Of a DNA stretch of 64,000 nucleotides, positions 38,536 through 49,551 are shown in pieces (positions within the stretch are counted from its first letter, which is position 1; each line of letters begins with the position of its first letter). This DNA comes from Oryza sativa Japonica Group. Its lineage: Eukaryota > Streptophyta > Magnoliopsida > Poales > Poaceae. Below the pieces are notes generated by a model. It saw only the letters and a program-made list of their open reading frames with translations, was not told the DNA's origin and made no database searches. Location of the stretch: contig NC_089042.1 in the NCBI RefSeq assembly GCF_034140825.1, forward strand, positions 2,963,501-3,027,500. The letters are read 5' to 3'. Both the position numbers and the translations under genes were made by a program.

Positions 38536-39472
38536 TGTCTGAATTTCCGAACTTGGATCAGTGGTGTGGTTGATGTTTGGATGAACAGCACGGTGCAGTG
38601 AACTGTACTATATACTGTTATATGACACTGTTGATTTTCGCACAAACGTTTGACCCATTCGTATTATTAAAAAATTTAGTACAAATATGTTAAAGTATAA
38701 GTTAGGATTATACTCTATTTAATGATAAAATAAGTCACTACAAAATAAATTATATTTATATAATTTTATTAATAAGACCAATGATTAAACGTTATGTAAA
38801 AAGTTAACGGCATCATACATTTTAAAATGCACGGAGTATATTTGTGCCTTGACTTCCGCGCACTAAGAGCGAGCCGTGTGTGGCATGCATGGTGCTAACT
38901 GTTAATAGTTGATACCATCAAAGATCAGAATTTGCAGCGGCAGGCAGACACCGGCTCCGGATCATCGTCTGTCTGCAATTCTGCATCCATGGTTTTTGGA
39001 AAGGCAGGATTTGGCAAGGTCAACGCATGCATCCTCTTGGCCTTGAGTTCTTGCATAGAAGCTTCAAGCTGCTGCTGGAAAATTATCCCTCTAACAGCAA
39101 GGTTTAACTAATAATTATGGTTGTATCAACTCTCTAATCCAGCTTTGGTTTGCAGGGATTGATCAATTAATATAACAAGATCAAAAGAGAAAAATTAACA
39201 CGTTTTTTCTGCTAAACCAACAGGTCAAACAATCTCATCTACAGCTAACTGCAGAATATTAATTCAAACGTTAATCAATTAATTCTGTCTTAACCAGAGA
39301 TCAATTCAGAGCTGACGACAACACACAAGAAGAAATACTATAATTATTTGACAGATATACTACAACAACTGGTGCTTCTCATTTGGTGCTCGAATACTCG
39401 AGAAGAGGGTAAGTTGACATTTTAATTTGAACAATTAATTAATTAATTAATTATATACTTAACTAATCACAT

Positions 39473-39664
39473 TGCTCTTCTTCCCCGCGGCATCCCAATT
39501 CCATTTCCGCTTTTCCGAAATCCATGGATAGATTGATTCAGCAGGTGCTTCGGCGGCCACAGCCTCCGCCGCTGCAAAATTTTCAGAGTTCATTGGTTTC
39601 AAAGATTCAAATCTTTTTTTTGCGCATGCGTAAACCGAGCTGAATTTCAGAGGCCTATATATAC
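39473..39664 (+). promoter_or_regulatory. NIP3;3 promoter module with TATA box
   Basis: CTATATATA at 39655-39663 is a TATA box, followed by CAGCATCCCTCATGCAGCAT and a leader of about 150 bp. The upstream block (TTGCTCTTCTTCCCC, CATTTCCGCTTTTC, CCTCCGCCGCTGCAAA, GTTTCAAA) recurs twice, in the same order, upstream of the third NIP gene (46403-47057). Confidence 0.7.
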
Positions 39665-39836
39665 AGCATCCCTCATGCAGCATGCCATGCTCATCTCATC
39701 CAAGATTCAGACAAAAACATTCCTTTGTCTACAACAAGATCAAGAAACCCAAAAGCTAAGCATTAGCTCATCCATCTTAATCCATCAGAGTTGATTAGCT
39801 AGTAGTTGAGAGTTGATTAGTAGCTTGCCTTTGAAC

Positions 39837-41203
39837 ATGGAAGGGGGCAAGATGAGCAGCATGGGCATGGATGCTGCTTCAGCTTCTGTTACTGTCCCTC
39901 CCATGCAGATGCAGGCAGGTGATCAGAGCAACAGGATCGCCATCATCATCTCTCCAAGAGCCGGGAGCTCCAAGATCCTGCCATTCGAGCTTGTCAATGG
40001 TGCCGCCAATGCCGGCTCGCAACGGCACGCTGATCCAGCAGAATCCACTCCTGAAGCTCATCATCATCTATGGCATCCAGTAGACCTCCCAAAGATAAAA
40101 CCACCAGTTCCTCTTGTCAAGAAGGTACTGAAACTTTGACAGAAAACATTTCTTCAGTTCAGAGTATTTATGTTCTTCAGATGAAGAAGCTCTGAATTTG
40201 TGACAATATTGTTGCTTCAACTTTCAGGTGGGTGCAGAGTTCTTTGGCACATTCACACTGATCTTCACAGTGCTGTCCACCATCATCATGGATGAACAAC
40301 ACAAAGGTGTAGAGTCCCTCCTCGGCATCGCGACATCGGCAGGATTAGCAGTGACAGTACTGGTTCTGTCACTCATCCACATTTCAGGCTGCCACCTGAA
40401 CCCGGCTGTCAGCATTGCCATGACTGTCTTTGGTCATCTTCCTCCTGCTCATCTTCTTCCTTACATTGCTGCACAAATCCTCGGCTCGATCACCGCATCG
40501 TTCGCCGTCAAAGGGATGTATCATCCGGTGAACCCCGGGATTGTGACGGTGCCAAAGGTTGGGACAGTGGAAGCATTCTTCCTGGAGTTTGTTACAACGT
40601 TTGTCCTACTGTTCATCATCACTGCTCTTGCCACTGACCCCAATGCAGTAAGTAAATTTCCTAGCTACTTTTATCACATTTTATTCCTTTTTCTTGTATC
40701 TCTTTGTCTGAATTTATGTTGTGCTCGTGTGCTGATGATGTTCAAATAATGTTTGTTCAGGTTAAAGAGCTGATAGCAGTGGCAGTCGGAGCAACAATCA
40801 TGATGAACGCTCTTGTCGCAGGGTATGTACACATAGATCGATTATTATTCAGAAATGATCCGCATACTAAACATGCAGTTGTTTTCTAAAAAAATATTAA
40901 ACATGCAGTTGAACACTTGTTAAACTTTTTTTTTAAAATTAATAAAAACACTTGTTAAAGTAGCCGTGCTAATTAATTAGGTTGGCTCATTTTTCTCTTT
41001 TTGTATAGTTAATTCCTAAGCTTAATTGTTTCTGTTTTGAATATTTTTGGAACAGGCCATCGACAGGAGCATCAATGAATCCAGCAAGAACACTTGGCCC
41101 GGCCATTGCAACAGGGAGATACACACAGATTTGGGTTTATTTGGTTGCTACCCCACTTGGTGCTGTAGCTGGAGAAGGGTTTTATTTTGCAATCAAGCTG
41201 TAG
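39837..41203 (+). CDS. NIP3;3: NIP3-type aquaglyceroporin (NIP3;3-like), 305 aa
   Basis: Four exons: 39837-40124, 40228-40647, 40761-40822 and 41056-41203, all GT-AG, with the same phases as its two paralogs. The 96-residue N terminus ([20 protein letters not shown]) is hydrophilic and ends in a PLVKK motif before helix 1. The NPA boxes are at 154-156 ([12 protein letters not shown]) and 265-267 ([11 protein letters not shown]), with filter Arg268; helix 5 carries [20 protein letters not shown]. The start codon is the first ATG after the TATA-driven leader. The last helix differs slightly ([12 protein letters not shown]) from the [13 protein letters not shown] of the third gene. Substrate is inferred from the NIP3 group (boric acid, arsenite); no residue here proves it. 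About 70 percent of the protein is nearly identical to the gene at 47.2 kb, so the pair is a fairly recent tandem duplication. The NIP number is from memory. Confidence 0.94.
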
Positions 41204-41590
41204 TTACCTTCAGGCAAGAACAATATTCAATCGTAGAACTAGTGTAAAATCGGTGTGTGTGTATTTGTATGTGCAGTTATAACATAAAAAAATGTTTTCC
41301 TTTTTGCAGGGAAAAAAAAGTGATCATTGGAGCATGTTAAACTACCTGAACTTAAATACAGCACATTCTTTACAAATTCATGATATTGATCAAGCAGCAT
41401 GTTAGGACTGCCTAAGATGTAGATGTATACACAAAGTAGTAGTGATGATGAATTGGTGGTCTCTCTTGTACTGAAATTGTACAGTTCATTTTTTTTCATT
41501 TTAATGTATAAATAATAAAATATATACAGTTCAATTTGAATTGCTAGTATTCATATTCCTCCAGTGGTGGGCAGTTTATGTTTTGAAATG

Positions 41591-41805
41591 TACTCCCTTT
41601 CTCTAAAAATATAATGTGTGTATGCTTTTATTAAAAATCAGCATCTGCAACTTTTGATTAGTGATCGAACTAACAAAATGTTTGGTGCCGCGCATACTAT
41701 TGGATTTTTGTACGACATTAATTCCGCAATTGTCAATGATCCAAGAATTACAATGTTACAGGCCCTACTAAAAGCTAATACGTCTTATATTTGGAGAAGG
41801 AGGAA
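41591..41805. mobile_element. MITE with TACTCCCTTTCTC end
   Basis: The left end TACTCCCTTTCTCTAAAAAT pairs loosely with the right end ATATTTGGAGAAGGAGG. It is non-coding and abuts the hAT-like element that follows. Confidence 0.5.
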
Positions 41806-41812
41806 GCATCGA

Positions 41813-42967
41813 ATGGGGTGGGCCCACTTCAATTCATGGGTATTCAAATGAATACCCAAGATTTTTGCACAAAAAATACATATATGAAGTATATATTCCA
41901 TATGCATATATGAAAAAAAGGGAAAAAGGCCTACCTATTCAAAAGAAGCCCAACTAAAAACGATTTCTATCCCTCCCACCATCTTTCTCCCCACTATTTC
42001 AGGCCCATTGGCCAAATAAAGAAAAGCCCAAACATCTAACCCTATCTCTCCACCTCACCACCATCCAACTCTCCCCTCCCCCGTGACAGCCGCCAGGCTG
42101 AGGCGTCAGCCGCCCGACTGCCCGGAGGAGACGACGCGCCGGCGCGCCGCCACTCGCTGGTCCGCGCTCCGCCGCCGGCCCGCCCGAGGAGACGACGTGC
42201 CGGCTGCCTCTGCCCTCCAGCCTCCAGCAGTCCAGCCGTCGGCCGCCGCGTAGGCGCGCACGGCGCCGTCGGCGCCTTGGCGGCTCGGGCGCTCGGCGCA
42301 TCCGGCATCCCCCTGCGGCGCCCGTCTCCATGCTCCAGCCGCCGCCGCCCGCCGGTGCGGCGCCGCGGCGACGAGTTGCCGCCTGGCGCCTGCCTGCCTG
42401 CCTACGCTCCACCGAGGCACCGACCACGGCAGCCTGCCAGCCCGCAATCGCAGGGGCGCAGGGCGCCGCGCCGCGTCGCCGCCACCGGCCACCGACCTGC
42501 CGTTGCCGTCGACGACGAGGTGACGAAGTCGGTACCTCACTGAGACAATGACTCACTAACTCTTCCCTAGTTGGCTAAGTAGGAACTTTGGATTAGAAAT
42601 TTATGATTTAATTCATACTTGAATGACTGAATGTCTGAATCTAGCATGGATATTGTTCATACATTTTTGATTTAAAATTTGAATCTAGGAATGATTTATG
42701 GTTATCAACTGAACCGCTATATTAGTGATGTGAGTAAGGATGAGAATTTCACAAATTTGATATGTTTTGTCAATTAATAGTTTAGTATTATACTCTAATA
42801 TGCTTAACACATTCAATTTATGATCAATTATATCCATGCATCTATGACTTTATGAAATCATGTTCATACCGTTATATATTATACAACTATTAGACTTTGG
42901 GTTGAAAATTTTTTTCTTCCTCTTCTAATTTCGAATACCCAAGTTGAAAATCCTGGGCCCGCCCCTG
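41813..42967. mobile_element. hAT-like non-autonomous element, 1.15 kb, GC-rich core
   Basis: GCATCGA flanks both sides (41806-41812 and 42968-42974), 7 of the 8 bp expected for hAT. The right end, read in reverse, is CAGGGGCGGGCCCAGGATTT. The left end is ATGGGGTGGGCCCACTTC, and both continue into TGGGTATTC. Between 42050 and 42545 lies a strongly GC-rich block with several overlapping open frames on both strands. No known domain is visible, so the block may be promoter-like or captured host sequence. No transposase is present. Confidence 0.65.
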
Positions 42968-43045
42968 GCATCGATGAGCTAGGCCTGAACTTACTTGCAT
43001 GACCTACATGGAATTTATATTTACCATTGGGAGATTTATGGCACG

Positions 43046-43266
43046 GGCTATGTTCAGCTGTTGAGGTTGGGAGCTAATCCCTCGCACACGAAAAATAAAC
43101 GACTCACTCATTAGTGTACGATTAATTAAATATTAACTATTTTTAAAAAAGATTAATGTGTTTTTTAAACCAACTTTTATGTAGAAAATTTTTATAAAAA
43201 TCACATCGTTTAGCAGTTTGGAATGAGCTAGAGGTGGATTCGGAACTATGGCAGTCGAACACAGCC
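43046..43266. mobile_element. MITE with GGCTATGTTC / GAACACAGCC ends
   Basis: The ends and the inner blocks TAATTAAATATTAACTATTT and TAAAAATCACATCGTTTAGC place it in the same family as 14404-14642 and the partial copy near 13165. 221 bp, non-coding. Confidence 0.7.
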
Positions 43267-43392
43267 TGCATTCTTCGTCGTATTCTATAGATGGGCCAGC
43301 GGAACTCAAGGCCAGCATAACTTGGTCTGAAATTCTGAATTGTTGGGCTCATGGGTAAATAAGTCTATTTTTATAGGATATGTTACGTTGAT

Positions 43393-43970
43393 AGTTGGTC
43401 CAAATCCCCTTAGAGCTACAGTCAGTTACTAGCTACAAATCTTCTATAATCAATTTAATAGTCTATTCATATAATAGTTACCTATAAATTTATACTACGC
43501 CATAAATATCTGGTCCTATCTCTTATACACACATAACATCTTGGAGTCTGTGTTGCAGCTGGCTACAAATTTATACTCCCTCCGTCCTAAAAAAAACTCA
43601 ACTTCTAGAGTTTGAATTTTGTTCCATTAAAAATCAACTTCTATCATCCTACCTATCCTTAGCATATAAAACGAGAAGTTTTATACCTTCAATACCCTTT
43701 ACCTACTCTTACTATTTTTTTTAATGATTAAGGGCAGTTTAGTCATTCTCCATCTCCACTAATTCTACCTCAGGACGCTAGGAATGCATTTTTTGTGGGA
43801 CGGAGAGAGTAGCTCACTTTCCTTCTCTCCTCTCTTATCTTCTCCATATGTGTTTGTAGCTGGCTTATAGCATGCTATTCTACTTGCTCGTGATGATTCC
43901 ATCTGTGTGTTTGTCATAAGTGTTGAAATGGTCCTATTGTTTATAGTTGGAAGGGTGTGGTCCACATTTA
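43393..43970. mobile_element. MITE interrupted by a Stowaway-type element at 43573-43811
   Basis: CTGGCTACAAATTTA before the insert and GTAGCTGGCTTATAGCATGC after it belong to a common rice MITE with CTACAAAT/GTAGC motifs. The insert has TACTCCCTCCGTCCTAAAAA and GGGACGGAGAGAGTA ends. The outer borders are approximate. Confidence 0.5.
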
Positions 43971-45274
43971 ATGAGAGAGAGGAGGTGGGTTGGATTGCTT
44001 CGCTATTTTCAGAACGAAGCTAACCCAGATTCAGAGAGAATATTCATTTTCAAAAATCATCCCATGTCACATGTCCCTTAAACCAAACACCCTGAAAAGG
44101 GATTCACTTTAATCCGACTCATCCCGTTGCTCCAACCAGACACATGCTTAGTTGTGTGAACAATAACTTTTGATCTTGTAGATGTGTCAAATTAATGGCA
44201 AAACCAACTGGTAACGTCCTATTCTATTAGCTAGTTCCATTTTATGAGAAATGGGCAACTTAGATCCTTCTTGTTTTCCTCTACGACAAGAGAGGAAATT
44301 CAAAGGATTTCAATCCTTGCGAAATATTTTCAATGAGGTCCTTGCAATAAAGGAATAAAATCATATGGATTGGTTTTCTAGGCCTTCATTCCATAGGAAA
44401 CAAATATGAGATTCGTGCTCATGTTTTCATTCCCTTATATAGAAACGCAATGCACTTTCTCTCTCTCTCTCTCTATGCTCAGTGTAAATCCTCTAAGATT
44501 CTTTGTGTTCTATTTTAGTACGAACTATTCAAATTAAGACATTGCTTACAAAAATTCATGTGTTTTAGAATCCGGTAGGACTCTACTGTGTATGACATCT
44601 TATCTCTACGGTTTTTTTCATGTGTTCCAAAGGAGCAGCATTTATCTAAAGCTAGCTTGCAGGTACTTCCTCTATCCACATTAGTTTTCCATATGATTCC
44701 AGGTACACGTGCGTAATTGAAGGTGTGTTCAAGTTAAAATATTTGAGTTCAATTGTGAGTTTTGAGGTTATTTTTGTCTAGATTAACCCCACGGCAACAA
44801 AAGTCGACAACTGTGGTATTTTGTCAAAGAAATGAACACACATCTTAATCTTGTGATATACTCCAGTTCCAGCTAAACCAATGGTTTTTTCCTTCAAACT
44901 TAGCCGGAGAGAGAGAGAGAGAGAGAATATTTGTAATATTTCTTCAAACTTATGCAGAATTTCAGCGGCTGCCGGAGCTAAACCATGGCTTTTTTCTGCG
45001 AATTGATGAAAAATTGCGACCAATTCACGCGATGACATAAAGGGGAGGAAAAGATTAGCGCTGACCACTGAGCTATTAATGCATGCCTTGCAAAGACGAG
45101 TAATTAATTAACACGGCTAAATTATTTATTACCGCGCGTTGTAAATCAATTAATATATATACTTGCTTCTCGTACACATCTAGTAGTACCAAGCCACAGA
45201 ATTCGATTGGTTTAACTAAATTAATTAATAGTAGAAATTGAATTGTATGTGTCATACATTTACTATCAAGTAAC
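43971..45274. other. gene-free stretch
   Basis: AT-rich sequence with a CT run near 44458-44475 and a GA run near 44906-44926. No gene or transposon ends were recognised with confidence. Confidence 0.4.
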
Positions 45275-45539
45275 TACTCCCTCCATACTCGTAAAAGAAG
45301 TTGTTTAGGACAATATTTAAGTCAAACCTTAGAAATATAAATCATAAATAACTCTAAGTTGTTGAGTTTGAAAATATAAAAATCATATGAATAGATTTGT
45401 CTTGAAAAATACTTTCACAAGAAGTATACATATATCACTTTTCAATAAATATTTTTATAGAAACAAAAAGTCAAAGTTATATTTTGGAGACTGTGTCGCT
45501 GTCCAAAACGACTTCCTTTACCAGTACGAAGGGTGTACT
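45275..45539. mobile_element. Stowaway-type MITE
   Basis: TACTCCCTCCATACTCGTAA faces TTTACCAGTACGAAGGGTGT, bordered by TA. AT-rich, 265 bp, non-coding. Confidence 0.65.
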
Positions 45540-45757
45540 ACAAATTAAGTAAAAGAGCTTATTTTCATATATCTGCTGAGAACATCAGCTAATCCACTCA
45601 TTAATTCTGATCGTACAGTTTTGAGAGACATGCATTGCATGTAATCAAGCATGCATTAAGTCAAATGCCCGTGCGCTACAGTAGATTCAGAAGAAATATA
45701 TATCATTGGTTTTAAACTTAAAAGGGCAGGAAAGTCGCACATAGTATAAAATAAAAT

Positions 45758-45896
45758 ACTAGCTCCATCTATTTTATATTATAAGTCGTTTTGATTTTTT
45801 TCTAATTAATTTTTTAAGTGATCAAATAAATAAAAATATATAGCAATATATTTGACACAAAACAAACATATTATCAAAATATGAACAGAGGAAGTA
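45758..45896. mobile_element. short, decayed Stowaway-type MITE
   Basis: CTCCATCTATTTTATATTAT begins it and ATGAACAGAGGAAGTA ends it; AAACAAACATATTATCAA matches the inside of the element at 6361-6620. One arm is shortened. Confidence 0.55.
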
Positions 45897-46402
45897 ATAT
45901 ATTGATAGGCAAGCTCCTTGTTGTAACCAAGGTTAGGGGATGGTCACTACATAGTACAAAATAGATTTTCGTGGACACTTCGCTCTGAACTACACCGGCG
46001 GCCTAAAAGCACAATAGCATGTATAATACACGGGGGATGTGCACGGTTAAAAGAAGATCTATTACAGGCAGTTACATATAAAAATAAACATATTTACACA
46101 TACGGCTATCATAGTGCGCCCGTGTATATAGTGTAAGTAAAATCTTGGCATTAATTTCAATTGGCATTTTAGACTTTCTATAGCATTTGAAAAACCCTTG
46201 GAGCGATCAGGATCGGACAATGTGAGTATGACACCCCCACTTCATACTACTTGTGTTAGGTACGTTCATGGTTGATTGCTGATCTCTCAAGTGGCATGTA
46301 TATGTCATCTGCATTTGACATGCCGCAGCTCAGATCAAACTTAAAAACAGCTATTGTACCCATTGTATACATGACTGGAGTAGCTGTTGCTTTGACAGAA
46401 GA

Positions 46403-47057
46403 GAGGTACATGGTTGACATGGCTGCTAGCAATATACATTGCTCTTCTTCCCCTGCCACATCATCCGGTTTCCGCTTTTCAAAAATCCGTGAAAATATAC
46501 ATGTATTATCTAAAAAATAGATAAAATGATTACATTTAATTCGATCGGCAGCAGCAGCTTCGGTGGCTATCACCTCCGTCGCTGCAAATTAGTCCACTGG
46601 TTTTAAATCAAATATATACAATTTAACGCACATGTGAAAACCGGGCCGCATTGGAGATGCATGCCTATACGCCTTTTTTAATAATAATAATAATAATAAT
46701 AATAATAGAAATAGGTTATATCTTCGGTCTTGCCATTATAGAGGTACATGGTTGACATGGCTGCTAGTAAAAATATACATTGGTCTTCTTCCCCAGCGGC
46801 ATCATCCCGTTTCCGCTTTTCAAAAATCCATAAAAATATACATATATTATCTAAAAATTAGATAAAATAATTATGTTTAATTCGATAGGTGGTAGCAGCT
46901 TCAGCGCCATCACCTTCGCTGCTGCAAATTAGTCCACTGGTTTCAAATCAAATATATACAATTTAACACGCATGTGAAAATCAGGCTGTATTGGAGATGC
47001 CTGTACGCCTTTTTTAATAATAATAAAATGAGTTATATCTTCGGTCTTTACCCGTTA
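46403..47057 (+). repeat. tandem duplication of the NIP3 promoter module
   Basis: Two units, 46403-46740 and 46741-47057, both begin GAGGTACATGGTTGACATGG and end with TTATATCTTCGGTCTT plus a few bases. They share CTTCTTCCCC, TTTCCGCTTTTCAAAAATCC, TCGCTGCAAATTAGTCCACT and GTATTGGAGATGC-type blocks in order. Unit 1 has an expanded (TAA)n run at about 46678-46707. The same block order occurs once upstream of NIP3;3 (39473-39650). The second unit leads straight into the TATA box (47080-47088) of the NIP gene at 47218. Confidence 0.85.
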
Positions 47058-47079
47058 GACACACTGTCATCCAGAGGCC

Positions 47080-47088
47080 TATATATAC
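47080..47088 (+). promoter_or_regulatory. TATA box of the third NIP gene
   Basis: TATATATA inside AGAGGCCTATATATACAG, the same context as the NIP3;3 TATA box, about 130 bp before the start codon. Confidence 0.75.
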
Positions 47089-47217
47089 AGAGCACCTATC
47101 ACACTGCATGCCATGCTCCTCATCCAAAGTTCAGACAACCAGAAAATTAACCAAGAATTGCTCTGCCTATAGCAAGATCTAGTAGCAAAGCTTGACTCTG
47201 AGCTCAGGAGGAAGAAG

Positions 47218-48644
47218 ATGGAAGGGCACAAGAGTGGCATGGAAGCTGTAGCAGTTGCCATCCCTCCCTTGCACACTGGTGAGAGCAACCACAGGATTGA
47301 CAGCAATGTCAGCTCGCAATGCCATGCTGATCCTGCAGAGCTCTCTGATGAAACTCAGCAGCAATCTCTGTGGCATCTAGGCCTAAGAAAGATAATACCA
47401 TCATCTGTTCCTCTCCTCAAGAAGGTACACACTTTTTTTACCCCATATTTTCACCTCTCATCGTCTGTTTTTTGTCTTATCAGTTGTGACCAAAATTTGA
47501 ATTTTAAAATATAATTTTAGAGTAAATTTTGAGGTTTATTTTTCAGTACTGACTTTTAAACTGCTAAAAACATAGGTATTATAAAAGTTTTGCCCATAAA
47601 TAATGTTTGGTTAAACGTTGTTATAAAAGTTTATTTTTCCACACTTTATTGGCCATAGATTAAACAATAAGAGCAAAATTCTTGAACTTCCTCATCCTCT
47701 TTCTCTTCTTCTTCAGAAAATGTACAGATATCTGACAGACAACAACCTTTTTCCCCCGTAATCTTTTTCTTCAGATGAATCTCTGAAATGTTTCAGGTCA
47801 GTGCTGAGTTCTTTGGCACATTCATACTGATCTTCACCGTGCTATCAACCATCATCATGGATGAACAACACAAAAGTATCGAGACGCTCCTCGGAATCGC
47901 AACATCTGCAGGCTTAGCAGTCACTGTTCTAGTTCTGTCCCTCATCCACATATCAGGATGCCATCTGAACCCTGCAATCAGCATCGCCATGGCCGTCTTT
48001 GGTCACCTCCCTTCTGCTCATCTTCTACCTTACATTTCTTCACAAATTCTCGGGGCCGTCGCCGCCTCCTTCGCCGTCAAAGGTCTGTATCATCCGGTGA
48101 ACCCCGGGATTGTCACCGTGCCAAATGTCGGCACGGTTGAGGCGTTTTTCGTCGAGTTCATAATAACATTTTTTCTACTGTTCATCATCACTGCTCTTGC
48201 CACTGATCCTAATGCAGTAAGTGTGGTTTTCTGATGTATTTTGATCAGTTTGGTTTTCTTTTCTTTGAAATGTTTGATTCAAATTTTGTCCTTTTGATCA
48301 AAATCTTCATCAGGTGAAAGAACTGATAGCAGTGGCAGTTGGGGCAACAGTCATGATGAACATTCTTGTGGCAGGGTATGTGCGTATGGATTGATTAGGA
48401 ACAATACATAGCTTTCCTGGGTATTTTAAACTGTCATGTAATACTATTTGTGTTGTATTTTACAAAATATAATTTAGATTTGAATAATTTGAACAGGCCA
48501 TCAACAGGAGCATCGATGAATCCGGCGCGTACAATTGGCGCGGCTATTGCCACAGGGAGATATACTCAGATTTGGGTTTACTTGGTGGCAACTCCACTGG
48601 GTGCTATAGCTGGAACTGGGGCTTATGTTGCAATTAAGCTGTAG
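47218..48644 (+). CDS. NIP3-type aquaglyceroporin, third tandem copy, 278 aa
   Basis: Four exons: 47218-47424, 47797-48216, 48314-48375 and 48497-48644, all GT-AG and in the paralog phases. The hydrophilic N terminus is shorter (69 residues, [20 protein letters not shown]). The NPA boxes are at 127-129 ([12 protein letters not shown]) and 238-240 ([11 protein letters not shown]), with filter Arg241. The protein ends [14 protein letters not shown]. Membrane helices 1-4 are close to identical to NIP3;3. It belongs to the NIP3 solute-channel group; solute specificity cannot be read from sequence alone. Two tandem copies of the cluster's promoter module lie upstream, so expression may differ from its neighbours. 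Published numbering would make it NIP3;4 or 3;5; I leave the symbol empty. Confidence 0.94.
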
Positions 48645-48825
48645 TTTACACCAGGTAAAGTAAAACAATATTGTAAAGGAAATCAAAACATTTATCATAT
48701 TGTGATATATGACCATTACATTTTAAATAAGTAATAACTCTGTCTTTTTACAGGTAACTTGTGACTCTTTGAGCATGCTGATATAACCATTTCGCCAGAA
48801 TGTAAATAAACAAAATTCTACTAGC

Positions 48826-49010
48826 TCCATGATCAAGTATAGACACTGTAATTACTTCTAATAGCTGTTTTTTTACTATCTCCGTGACCAAAATGTCAAT
48901 AATTACTTGTAATAGCTGTTTTTACTAGCTCCAAGACCAAAATGTCAATAATTACTTGTAATAGCTGTTTTTAGCTATGGTAAGAAGAACACTTCAGTGT
49001 AGATACCCAA
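48826..49010. repeat. three tandem units of about 60 bp downstream of the third NIP gene
   Basis: Each unit reads CTCC(A/G)(T/A)GA(C/T)CAA...AATTACTT(C/G)TAATAGCTGTTTTT. Units 2 and 3 are nearly identical (GACCAAAATGTCAATAATTA). A diverged relative of this flank lies at 53510-53760. Confidence 0.85.
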
Positions 49011-49551
49011 TAAAGTGTGATTTCTCCAAGTCCATCAATTCTACAAACTAAATCACTTCTATGAAAAGAACAATTGAATCACTCCGAGGTCTCTGAGCAA
49101 AACAACCCTCATTAAGATATACATTTTTTTCCTGACAGCATCAAGTTACAGCGGCAAATTGGATCTCACAACTACTTTTCTATATGAACAATTATGAAAT
49201 TAAGCAGAACAAGGTACAAGATTACTTTTATTAATAAAGACAGAGTTCAAGGGGAATGAATCCCAGTACATCGCCGAACAGATGTTATGTGGCACTAAAC
49301 CATCCTTAGATAGGAAACTGAGGATAGGAACCAGACTTCCTAAGGAAACCAAGCAGCAAGGGAGAAGCAGATCCACAGGGAGCCCGCGACGACTACATCC
49401 TTGAGCCTCTTTTAACGTGCACACCGCTTGACAAACCGGTAATACCCTTCGGCTGCCTCTACGGGAACGGAATTGCTAATTAGTAGCATGATCAGCAAGA
49501 GAAGCCAATGACCGTTCGGGTGCCATCGCCATCGTTGAGGTCCTAGCTCGT

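Noticed and set aside
38600-38840. A further MITE with GTTTGACC / GCACGGAGTA pieces
   Set aside because: One end looks like a MITE but the other is too decayed to set borders or a family.
41999-42556. Arg/Ala-rich hypothetical proteins of 88-185 residues
   Set aside because: Low-complexity frames on both strands inside a hAT-like element, with no domain and no splice support. Noted as element content only.
46393-46412. TGACAGAAGAGAG resembles the first 13 bases of miR156
   Set aside because: The following bases (GTACATGG) do not match, and no hairpin arm pairs with it; it sits at the border of the promoter duplication. Treated as chance.
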